Assembly: GCF_001244545.1 (NCBI RefSeq)
Contig: NZ_LN852693.1
Coordinates: 224,656-288,655, forward strand
Source: Candidatus Stoquefichus sp. SB1
GTDB lineage: Bacteria; Bacillota_I; Bacilli_A; Erysipelotrichales; Coprobacillaceae
Length of the DNA stretch: 64,000 bases
Direction: 5' to 3'
The first letter of the stretch is position 1. Every line of letters begins with the position of its first letter. Positions 25,544-32,870 of this stretch are shown in pieces. The position numbers were made by a program, and so were the translations under genes. Under the pieces are notes generated by a model. That model was not told the origin of the DNA. It saw only the letters and a program-made list of their open reading frames with translations, and did not search any database.

Positions 25544-26239
25544 ATGTTTTATGACTTACATATCCATTCTGCTTTATCGCCTTGCAGTGATGATGATATG
25601 ACTTTAAATAATATTGTCAATATGGCATATTTAAAGGCACTTGATTTGATTGCGATTACAGATCATAACTCAGTAAAGCAGCTTTATCATTTAGCCACAG
25701 TTGCCAAAGATAAAGTTCGCTATATTTATGGAGTAGAGATTCAAAGTCGAGAAGAAGTTCATATTTTAGGATATTTCTTAGATGATTGTTCTTTAGATGA
25801 AATTCAAGCATTTTTAGATGAGTATTTAATTGAAGAGCCTAATGATGAATATTACTTTGGACATCAATATATTTTTGATGAAATGGATCAAGTGATTGCA
25901 CAGGAAAAAAGATTACTGATTAAATCTTTGGATTTATCCGTAGAAGAAATTATTGATTGGATTCATCAGCATAAAGGGATTGCTGTTTTTGCACATGCTA
26001 TGAGTGAAAGATTTTCAATTATGCATGTCTTTATGAATATTGATGAGTCATTAGATATTGATGGTATCGAAGTGACAGATCCTCATCAACGTATACAATT
26101 AACCGAAAAATATCCATATTTAAAAAACAAGTTATGGTTAATAAATAGTGATGCTCATCGTTTAGATATGATTAATGAGCCAATATATGAAATCAGTGAA
26201 GAAGAATTTTATGGATTGTGGAGGAAGCGTTATGGATGA
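25544..26239 (+). CDS. PHP-domain phosphoesterase
   Basis: 231 residues with the polymerase/histidinol-phosphatase fold. The metal-binding N-terminal DLHIHSALSPC, the ITDHNS motif, a central HAMSERFS histidine and the C-terminal INSDAHRLD are all present. This is consistent with a trinuclear-metal phosphoesterase. The natural substrate is unknown; beside two kinase-like ATPases, a protein-phosphatase or nucleotide-phosphatase role is an inference. It overlaps the following gene by 8 bases. Confidence 0.88.
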   Translation: MFYDLHIHSALSPCSDDDMTLNNIVNMAYLKALDLIAITDHNSVKQLYHLATVAKDKVRYIYGVEIQSREEVHILGYFLDDCSLDEIQAFLDEYLIEEPNDEYYFGHQYIFDEMDQVIAQEKRLLIKSLDLSVEEIIDWIHQHKGIAVFAHAMSERFSIMHVFMNIDESLDIDGIEVTDPHQRIQLTEKYPYLKNKLWLINSDAHRLDMINEPIYEISEEEFYGLWRKRYG

Positions 26240-26765
26240 ACTAGCTTTAAATATTTTAGATATTGCTTATAATTCTATCCGTGCTGACGCTTCATTCGTT
26301 CGTATTTCTATTCTTGATAGTATCAAACAAAATATTATTCATATTGAAATAGAAGATAATGGTAAAGGCATGACAGCGGATACTATTGAAAAAGTGACTG
26401 ATCCTTTTTATACAACACGAACAACAAGAGTCGTAGGATTAGGTGTTCCACTGTTTAAACAAAACGCTGAATTAACAGGTGGTTCATTGACTATTCAGTC
26501 ACAATTACAGGTTGGAACAAGAGTAACTGCTCAGTTTATTAAAAATCATATTGATACACCTATTATGGGAGATATCATTGAAACAATGTTAACGTTGATT
26601 CAGGCAGATGAACAGATTGATTATGAATTTGAATATGTGACAGATGAAAATTCGTTTGTCATGAAAACCAAGGAAATGAAAGAGATTTTAGGAGATGTGA
26701 AAATCACAGAACCAGAAGTTCTCTTATGGATAAAAGAGTTTATGAAGGAGGGATTACAGAAATGA
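26232..26765 (+). CDS. GHKL ATPase, second copy
   Basis: About 177 residues. The N box region is LALNILDIAYNSIRADA, G1 is DNGKGM and the G2/F region is DPFYTTRTTRVVGLGVPLFKQ. It is closer to the ATPase domain of histidine kinases or MutL than the first copy, with about 65 extra C-terminal residues and no phosphoacceptor domain. The start at 26232 follows GGAGG and lies in the end of the PHP gene. The stop overlaps the next start (ATGA). Confidence 0.83.
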   Translation: MDELALNILDIAYNSIRADASFVRISILDSIKQNIIHIEIEDNGKGMTADTIEKVTDPFYTTRTTRVVGLGVPLFKQNAELTGGSLTIQSQLQVGTRVTAQFIKNHIDTPIMGDIIETMLTLIQADEQIDYEFEYVTDENSFVMKTKEMKEILGDVKITEPEVLLWIKEFMKEGLQK

Positions 26766-27130
26766 AATCATTAGAAGATTTAAAAAAGATTAGAGAAGCT
26801 GCTCAAAACAAAATGACAATGCGTATGGATGATGAACAAAAGTATCGTGTTGTTGTGGGAATGGCAACGTGCGGGATTGCTGCTGGAGCAAGACCGGTCT
26901 TAAATGCAATTGTTGAAGAAGTTGCAAAGGCTAAACTCCCTGTAACAGTTTTACAGACAGGTTGTATTGGTATGTGTACATTAGAACCAATTGTTGAAGT
27001 TTTTGATAAAAATGATCATAAAACAACATATGTTTTGGTTGATGCTAAAAAAGCTAAAGAAATTGTTGTCCGTCATTTGATGAATGATGAAGTTATTGAT
27101 GACTATACAGTCGGGAAATATAAGAAGTAG
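26762..27130 (+). CDS. Thioredoxin-like [2Fe-2S] ferredoxin-type protein
   Basis: 122 residues. A helical N-terminus is followed by a thioredoxin-like ferredoxin domain with ATCGIAAGA and TGCIGMC. Only three of the usual four ligand cysteines are evident; this variant is, as far as I recall, usual in the clostridial hydrogenase-operon family. It precedes hydB, whose own N-terminus holds a related domain. GAAGGAGG precedes the ATG. It is probably an electron-transfer or assembly partner of the complex. Confidence 0.82.
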   Translation: MKSLEDLKKIREAAQNKMTMRMDDEQKYRVVVGMATCGIAAGARPVLNAIVEEVAKAKLPVTVLQTGCIGMCTLEPIVEVFDKNDHKTTYVLVDAKKAKEIVVRHLMNDEVIDDYTVGKYKK

Positions 27131-27141
27131 GAGGATAAGAC

Positions 27142-28935
27142 ATGGAAAGAATACAAGTCTTAGTATGCGCTGGAACAGGGTGTACAATTGGTAATTCTGG
27201 TGATTTGATTGAAGCCTTTCAAAATGAAATCAAATCAATGGGATTAGAAAAAGAAGTCAGTGTTTTACGTACTGGATGTTTAGGTCTTTGTGGTGTTGGT
27301 CCAAATGTTTCTATATATCCTGATAATATTATTTATAAATCTGTTAAGGTTGAAGATGTTAAAGAAATTGTTATGGAACATTTTTATAAAGGCCGTCCAG
27401 TTCAACGATTAATGTTAAATGAATCTGATCAAGAAACAAATGAGATTCATGATATTAATAAAACGAAGTTTTATTCAAAACAAAAACGTATAGCATTACA
27501 TAATTGTGGTGTTATTGATCCTGAGAATATTGATGAGTATATAGCAAAAGATGGTTATTTTGCACTTGGAAAAGTCCTTACTGAAATGCAGCCTCAAGAG
27601 GTTGTTGATGTGATTAAAGCAAGCGGTCTAAGAGGTCGTGGTGGGGGAGGTTTCCCAACTGGACTCAAATGGCAGTTTGCATTAAATGAACCAGGTGATG
27701 AGAAATACGTGATCTGTAATGCTGATGAGGGAGACCCAGGTGCTTTTATGGATCGATCTATCTTGGAAGGAAATCCACATAGTGTCATTGAAGCAATGGC
27801 TATTGCTGCCTATGCAATTGGAGCACATTATGGATATATTTATATTCGTGCTGAATATCCAATTGCTGTTGAAAGATTAAAACATGCGATTTCACAAGCT
27901 AAAGATTTAGGTTTGTTAGGTCAAAATATTTTTGGTTCTGGCTTTGACTTTGATTTAGAGATTCGTTTAGGCGCAGGTGCATTTGTTTGTGGTGAAGAAA
28001 CAGCTTTAATTCAGTCTATTGAAGGTGAAAGAGGAATGCCAAATCCTAAACCACCATTCCCAGCTCATAAAGGTGTATGGGGAAAACCAACAATTATTAA
28101 TAATGTTGAAACTTATGCGAATATTGCTCAAATTATTATCAATGGTGCAGATTGGTTTAAATCAATTGGTACAGAAACATCTTTTGGAACAAAAGTCTTT
28201 GCTTTAGGTGGAAAAATTACAAACACTGGGCTTGTAGAAGTTCCGATGGGAACAACTTTACGTGAAGTTATTTATGAAATTGGTGGTGGATGTCCAAATC
28301 GTAAACAATTTAAAGCAGTTCAAACAGGGGGACCATCTGGTGGTTGTTTAACAGAAAGTCAATTAGATACACCTATTGGTTTTGATGAACTCGTTAAATT
28401 AGGTTCTATGATGGGTTCAGGTGGTATGATTGTTTTGGATGAAGATAACTGTATGGTTGATGTTGCCAGATTCTATATGGATTTTATTGTTGATGAATCT
28501 TGTGGAAAATGTTCACCATGTCGTATAGGAACAAAACGTATGTTAGAAATACTTGAAGATATTTGTGAAGGTAGAGGAACAATGGAATCGTTAGATGAGT
28601 TAGAAGTTCTTGCTCATACGATTAAAGATACTGCCCTTTGTGGTTTAGGACAATCTGCTCCTAACCCTGTCCTTTCAACAATTTCTCAATTTAGAGATGA
28701 ATATATTGCTCATATTGTTGATAAAAAATGTCCTGCAGGAGTATGTAAAGCCTTATTGTCTTATGAAATTGATGAAGATAAATGTCGTAAATGTGGTCTT
28801 TGTGCAAGACAATGTCCTGCTAATGCCATTGATGGAGAACTTGGAAAAGTTCCATATCGTATTGATCAAGATAAATGTATCAAATGTGGTAACTGTTTGA
28901 AAGCTTGTCACTTTGGTGTCATTACAAGAAAGTAG
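27142..28935 (+). CDS. hydB: NuoF-like flavoprotein subunit of trimeric hydrogenase (HydB)
   Basis: 597 residues. N-terminal thioredoxin-like [2Fe-2S] domain (CAGTGC, TGCLGLC); FMN/NADH domain with GLRGRGGGGFPTGLKW, NADEGDPGAFMDR and GAGAFVCGEETAL; the N3-type [4Fe-4S] motif SCGKCSPCR; and a C-terminal two-[4Fe-4S] ferredoxin domain (CRKCGLCARQC, CIKCGNCLKAC). This is the HydB architecture of NADH-linked trimeric hydrogenases, many of which bifurcate or confurcate electrons between NADH and ferredoxin. Bifurcation is not provable from sequence alone. AGGAGG precedes the ATG. Confidence 0.94.
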   Translation: MERIQVLVCAGTGCTIGNSGDLIEAFQNEIKSMGLEKEVSVLRTGCLGLCGVGPNVSIYPDNIIYKSVKVEDVKEIVMEHFYKGRPVQRLMLNESDQETNEIHDINKTKFYSKQKRIALHNCGVIDPENIDEYIAKDGYFALGKVLTEMQPQEVVDVIKASGLRGRGGGGFPTGLKWQFALNEPGDEKYVICNADEGDPGAFMDRSILEGNPHSVIEAMAIAAYAIGAHYGYIYIRAEYPIAVERLKHAISQAKDLGLLGQNIFGSGFDFDLEIRLGAGAFVCGEETALIQSIEGERGMPNPKPPFPAHKGVWGKPTIINNVETYANIAQIIINGADWFKSIGTETSFGTKVFALGGKITNTGLVEVPMGTTLREVIYEIGGGCPNRKQFKAVQTGGPSGGCLTESQLDTPIGFDELVKLGSMMGSGGMIVLDEDNCMVDVARFYMDFIVDESCGKCSPCRIGTKRMLEILEDICEGRGTMESLDELEVLAHTIKDTALCGLGQSAPNPVLSTISQFRDEYIAHIVDKKCPAGVCKALLSYEIDEDKCRKCGLCARQCPANAIDGELGKVPYRIDQDKCIKCGNCLKACHFGVITRK

Positions 28936-28944
28936 GTGGATAGA

Positions 28945-30693
28945 ATGGGAAAAATAAAATTAACTATTAATAATCGTCAAGTTGAAGCTTATGAAGGAAA
29001 AACTATTTTAGAAGTTGCACGTGAAAATGGCATTCATATACCTACTTTGTGTTATTTAAAGGACTATACAGGTACAGGAGCATGCCGTGTTTGCCAAGTT
29101 GAAGTAGAAGGTGTTAAGAATCTTTGTGCTGCTTGTGTATATCCAGTAAGAGATGGTATGGTTATTAAAACAAATTCAATGCGTGCCCTTGATGCGCGTC
29201 GTCGTGTCGTTGAACTTATTGTTTCTAATCACTCTAAAGATTGTTTGTCATGTATTCGTAATACAAACTGTGAACTGCAACGTCTTTGCCAGGAATTAGG
29301 TGTCCGTGAAGATGCTTTTAAAGGTGCAAAAACGAACCCAACATTTGATGAAGTTTCACCAGGAGTTGTTAGAAATACATCAAAATGTATTTTATGTGGA
29401 CGTTGTATTGCTGCATGTAAGAAACATCAGGAATTAGGTGTTTTAGGATTTATGGAACGTGGTTTTAAAACAAAGGTTGGTCCTGTTTTTGATCGTAGTT
29501 TGAATGATGTAAACTGTATGCAATGTGGACAATGTATTAATGTGTGTCCAGTAGGTGCATTACAGGAAAAAGAAGAAATTCATAATGTTATAGAAGCGCT
29601 TAATGATCCAACAAAACATGTTGTAGTGCAAACTGCTCCAGCCGTTCGTGCAAGTTTAGGTGAAGAATTTGGTATGCCAATAGGAACACGTGTCACTGGA
29701 AAAATGGTTGCTGCATTAAAACTATTAGGATTTGATAAAGTTTATGATACGAACTTTGGTGCTGATTTGACAATTATGGAAGAAGGATACGAATTTATTC
29801 ATCGTCTTCAAAATGGTGGTCAATTACCAATGATTACATCTTGTTCACCAGGATGGATTAATTATTGTGAAAAAGAATATCCAGATTTATTAGATCATTT
29901 GTCATCATGTAAATCACCACATATGATGTTAGGAGCAATGATTAAATCATATTATGCAAAACAACATCAATTAGATCCAAAAAATATTTATGTTGTTTCT
30001 ATTATGCCTTGTGTTGCTAAAAAAGGTGAAAAAGAACGTTCTCAAATGATAAAAGATGGTATGAAAGATGTTGATGCTGTTTTAACAACAAGAGAATTAG
30101 GAAAGCTGATCAAAATGTTTGGTGTTAATTTTGTTGATTTAAAAGATGAAGAGTTTGATCAGGATATGTTTGGTGAATACACTGGTGCAGCAGTTATTTT
30201 TGGAGCAAGTGGTGGCGTGATGGAAGCTGCTTTGCGTACTGTTGTTGATGTATTGACAAATCAGGATTTAGATTCAATTGAATATCATGCTGTAAGAGGT
30301 CAACGTGGCTTAAAAGAAGCAACATTACAAGTTGGTGATTTAACAGTTCGTGTTGCTGTAGCACATAGTATGGCTATTGCTAAGCCATTATTAGATGAAA
30401 TTCGTGCCGGACGTTCACCATATCACTTTATTGAAGTGATGGGATGTCCTGGTGGTTGTATCAATGGTGGTGGGCAATCTTATGTTAGTGCACTTATTAG
30501 AAATAGTGGTTTTGATTTTAAAGGTGCAAGAGCAAAAGCGTTATATGATGAAGATCGTTCAATGCCAGCAAGAAAATCTCATAAGAATACTCAAATTCAA
30601 AAATTATATGAAGATTTCTTAGGTCAGCCTAATTCACATCTGGCTCATGAATTACTTCATACAACTTATGATAAACAGAAAAAATTTAAATAA
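28945..30693 (+). CDS. hydA: [FeFe]-hydrogenase catalytic subunit (HydA)
   Basis: 582 residues. Plant-type [2Fe-2S] domain (about 35-65), a His-Cys3 [4Fe-4S] motif (HSKDCLSC...C), two ferredoxin clusters (CILCGRCIAAC, CMQCGQCINVC), and the H-cluster domain with TSCSPGW (about 298-304), MPCVAKK (about 354) and MGCPGGCINGGGQ (about 499-511). This is the group A3 layout. Loop 1 has serine in place of the second cysteine of TSCCP, a variant I recall from clostridial trimeric-type enzymes. The ATG at 28945 follows AGGTGG; the GTG at 28936 overlaps that site. It is the last gene of the operon. Confidence 0.95.
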   Translation: MGKIKLTINNRQVEAYEGKTILEVARENGIHIPTLCYLKDYTGTGACRVCQVEVEGVKNLCAACVYPVRDGMVIKTNSMRALDARRRVVELIVSNHSKDCLSCIRNTNCELQRLCQELGVREDAFKGAKTNPTFDEVSPGVVRNTSKCILCGRCIAACKKHQELGVLGFMERGFKTKVGPVFDRSLNDVNCMQCGQCINVCPVGALQEKEEIHNVIEALNDPTKHVVVQTAPAVRASLGEEFGMPIGTRVTGKMVAALKLLGFDKVYDTNFGADLTIMEEGYEFIHRLQNGGQLPMITSCSPGWINYCEKEYPDLLDHLSSCKSPHMMLGAMIKSYYAKQHQLDPKNIYVVSIMPCVAKKGEKERSQMIKDGMKDVDAVLTTRELGKLIKMFGVNFVDLKDEEFDQDMFGEYTGAAVIFGASGGVMEAALRTVVDVLTNQDLDSIEYHAVRGQRGLKEATLQVGDLTVRVAVAHSMAIAKPLLDEIRAGRSPYHFIEVMGCPGGCINGGGQSYVSALIRNSGFDFKGARAKALYDEDRSMPARKSHKNTQIQKLYEDFLGQPNSHLAHELLHTTYDKQKKFK

Positions 30694-30698
30694 TAATG

Positions 30699-30730
30699 AA
30701 AGGTTCTAGACAAACTAGAACCTTTACTTT
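30699..30730 (+). terminator. Terminator of the hydrogenase operon
   Basis: AAAGGTTCTAG (30699-30709), loop ACAAA, CTAGAACCTTT (30715-30725); the T-tract is short (ACTTTG). Confidence 0.75.
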
Positions 30731-30778
30731 GACAAAAAATGCACTCAATAACATGTATAATCAATGTGGTGATTAAAT

Positions 30779-31132
30779 ATGAAATATAAAATAGTTTATT
30801 TAAAAGAAAATTTTCAGGACATTGCAAGTACATATCCATCGTTGATTGAGATGTTATATTCTTCACAACAAAATTCTTATGATACAAAACAGGTAGAGTT
30901 GCTTTTTAAACCTCTTGGACAAAGCAAAGAAAAGCTATTAAAAATGATTCAGGAAAGAGATGATTATCATTATTTTCATGGTGTTCATCAATTAAACAAT
31001 CCTATTACTGATGAAAATGTGACAATAAAATTAAATGAATTTGATATTGAAGTTGATGAAAAAAGTGGAAATCATGTTATTTTTGATATTATGAGGACAT
31101 TTTCTAAAAACTTTTATATGATTATGGCATAA
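30779..31132 (+). CDS. sirA: Probable sporulation inhibitor of replication, SirA-like
   Basis: 117 residues. SirA binds DnaA domain I and blocks new rounds of replication at the onset of sporulation. The evidence here is threefold. The gene sits directly before yneF, exactly as sirA does in B. subtilis. The N-terminal YLKENFQDI...PSLIEML and QVELLFKPLG resemble the start of SirA. The end, IFDIMRTFSKNFYMIMA, resembles its C-terminal segment (IFFEVLRK...CFLAMDF, quoted from memory). The protein is shorter than the B. subtilis one. A -10 TATAAT lies upstream (about 30757). Without alignment this remains probable rather than certain. Confidence 0.6.
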   Translation: MKYKIVYLKENFQDIASTYPSLIEMLYSSQQNSYDTKQVELLFKPLGQSKEKLLKMIQERDDYHYFHGVHQLNNPITDENVTIKLNEFDIEVDEKSGNHVIFDIMRTFSKNFYMIMA

Positions 31133-31197
31133 TTGATTTTACAAATCAAATCATTGTATGCTATAATAATCAAGTAATTGAAATGGAGGATTGAAAA

Positions 31198-31398
31198 ATG
31201 TTATATGCTTTTTTAGGACTTGCTGTAGGTCTTGCTATAGGATTCTTCGTATCTCGATATGTATTTAAGAAAAATTTAAAGAAGAATCCACCAATCAATG
31301 AAAAAATGATTCGTGCAATGTTTATGGAGATGGGACGTAAACCTAACGAGACTCAAATCAAGAGAATTATGAAAAGTATCAATGATCAGTACAAATAA
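31198..31398 (+). CDS. yneF: UPF0154 (YneF) small membrane protein
   Basis: 66 residues. One N-terminal membrane helix (about 3-24) is followed by a basic cytoplasmic part with the family motif KMIRAMFMEMGRKPNE. Function is not established. It has its own ribosome-binding site (TGGAGG) and a terminator that begins within its stop codon. Confidence 0.92.
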   Translation: MLYAFLGLAVGLAIGFFVSRYVFKKNLKKNPPINEKMIRAMFMEMGRKPNETQIKRIMKSINDQYK

Positions 31399-31418
31399 GG
31401 GTGTTCCCTTATTTTTTC
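31394..31418 (+). terminator. Terminator overlapping the yneF stop codon
   Basis: AATAAGGG (31394-31401), loop TGTT, CCCTTATT (31406-31413), then TTTTC. The next gene starts only seven bases after it. Confidence 0.88.
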
Positions 31419-31424
31419 TATATT

Positions 31425-32066
31425 ATGAAGATATATTTAACACGTCATTCTAAAACCATCTGGAATCATGAAAAAAGATTGCAAGGGAGATGCGATTCTC
31501 CTTTGACATCTGAAGGAATTGAAAATGCATATGCTTTAAAAAAGTATCTTGAACAATCTCATTTGCATTTTGATTTTATTTATTCAAGTCCAATTACGCG
31601 TGCTTATAAAACAGCAACACTATTATTTGATGAAAAAAAGATTATCCAAGATTCCCGTTTAATGGAAATGAATTTCGGAATATTTGAAGGAAGAAAAATA
31701 TCTGATATTTTAGAAACGGATTTCGAACTATATCATAATCTTTGGAATCATCCAGAATGTTTTACATGTATTCCTCAGGGAGAAAGTTATGATGATGTCA
31801 TGTTACGTGCACAAAGTTTCTTAGATGACCTTCAAAAATTAGATGAAAATAGTACTGTCATGATTGTGACTCATGGTATGTATTTTATCGTTTTATTAGC
31901 AACGATGTTAGGGTTAGAAAGAAAAGATTATATTAAGCTTAATCAAAAAGTTGTTGAAGGATGTTCTTTAACGGTACTTGAACAACAAAATGGGCATTAT
32001 GAATTATTGAATTATAATGACTGTCATTTTTTACCACATGTTATGAATGCTTCTTTTTCAAAATAA
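31425..32066 (+). CDS. Histidine phosphatase superfamily protein
   Basis: 213 residues with the phosphoglycerate-mutase-like fold. The catalytic histidine lies in TRHSKT (usually RHGxT; here Ser replaces Gly), SSPITRAYKTA is the second phosphate-binding arginine region, and VTHGMY holds the second histidine. The 7-residue spacing and small size suggest a broad phosphatase (PhoE/CobC-like); the substrate is unknown. The ATG at 31425 has no Shine-Dalgarno sequence because the yneF terminator directly precedes it; no better start is visible. It is convergent with plsY. Confidence 0.85.
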   Translation: MKIYLTRHSKTIWNHEKRLQGRCDSPLTSEGIENAYALKKYLEQSHLHFDFIYSSPITRAYKTATLLFDEKKIIQDSRLMEMNFGIFEGRKISDILETDFELYHNLWNHPECFTCIPQGESYDDVMLRAQSFLDDLQKLDENSTVMIVTHGMYFIVLLATMLGLERKDYIKLNQKVVEGCSLTVLEQQNGHYELLNYNDCHFLPHVMNASFSK

Positions 32067-32096
32067 AAAAGACCACATCGCATTGGTCTTTTTTTA
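32065..32096. terminator. Bidirectional terminator between phosphatase gene and plsY
   Basis: AAAAAAGACCA (32065-32075), loop CATCGCAT, TGGTCTTTTTT (32084-32094). A- and T-tracts on both sides suit both strands. Confidence 0.9.
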
Positions 32097-32702
32097 CATC
32101 CATGTAATTTTACTTTCAGTTCCATTTTTTATTCTTACAATATTTGCTTTATGCTTATAAACAAGTAATCCCACAATACAAGCATTTGTAACAATTCCAG
32201 CAGTACTATAACCAATAAAAGGCGAAACGACTAATATTGATACAGATGCAAGAATTGATGAAAGAGAAACATATTTTGATATTTTTAATGTTATTAAGAA
32301 AATGACTATTGCAATAAGAAAGGCAAATATATTTGTCACAAGGGCATATCCAATAGCTACTGAGACAGCTTTACCGCCACGAAATCCAGCAAAAATAGGG
32401 TAACAATGTCCTATAACACATGCCAAGGCACAAGGATAAATGATATCAACATTTAATCCCATATAATGGGCTATTACTTTTGCCATAAGTATTGAAATAC
32501 AGCATTTTGATGCATCCAATAATATGACAGCCATCCCAGCTTTTTTGCCTAAAACTCTACCAGCATTTGTTCCCCCAAGATTTCCAGAACCACTTTCTCT
32601 AACATCAGTATTGTAAAATAATTTTCCAATCACTAATGCAAAAGGTATAGAACCATATAAATAACTCATTATAATGAGTAATATATAAATAAATATATCC
32701 AT
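32094..32702 (-). CDS. plsY: Glycerol-3-phosphate acyltransferase PlsY
   Basis: An acyl-phosphate:glycerol-3-phosphate acyltransferase, the first acylation of phospholipid synthesis, with about 203 residues and five or more membrane helices. The family motifs are SGNLGGTNAGR (about 35-45), GHCYPIF and GFRGGKAVS. The ATG at 32702 follows GAGGATGTG; the in-frame ATG at 32732 overlaps the -10 (TATAAT) on this strand. It is divergent from parE, as in B. subtilis (yneS-parE-parC). Confidence 0.95.
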   Translation of the reverse strand: MDIFIYILLIIMSYLYGSIPFALVIGKLFYNTDVRESGSGNLGGTNAGRVLGKKAGMAVILLDASKCCISILMAKVIAHYMGLNVDIIYPCALACVIGHCYPIFAGFRGGKAVSVAIGYALVTNIFAFLIAIVIFLITLKISKYVSLSSILASVSILVVSPFIGYSTAGIVTNACIVGLLVYKHKANIVRIKNGTESKITWM

Positions 32703-32870
32703 ATTTTCACATCCTCGACCATAATTATACATGAAAAGAGTGAAAAATCAATCATTTTAAAAGCTCAAATCAAGCAAAATATGAGGTTGTTTGATTATCC
32801 TATGAAAAAATCTAGCATAAGTGACTTGTTTTTGATATAATTAAAGAGTTGCGAAGGGAGGATATCATAA

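Noticed and set aside
23287..26239. Two DRTGG and two GHKL genes as a recent tandem duplication
   Set aside because: The copies differ strongly in sequence, length and order, so a recent duplication is not supported.
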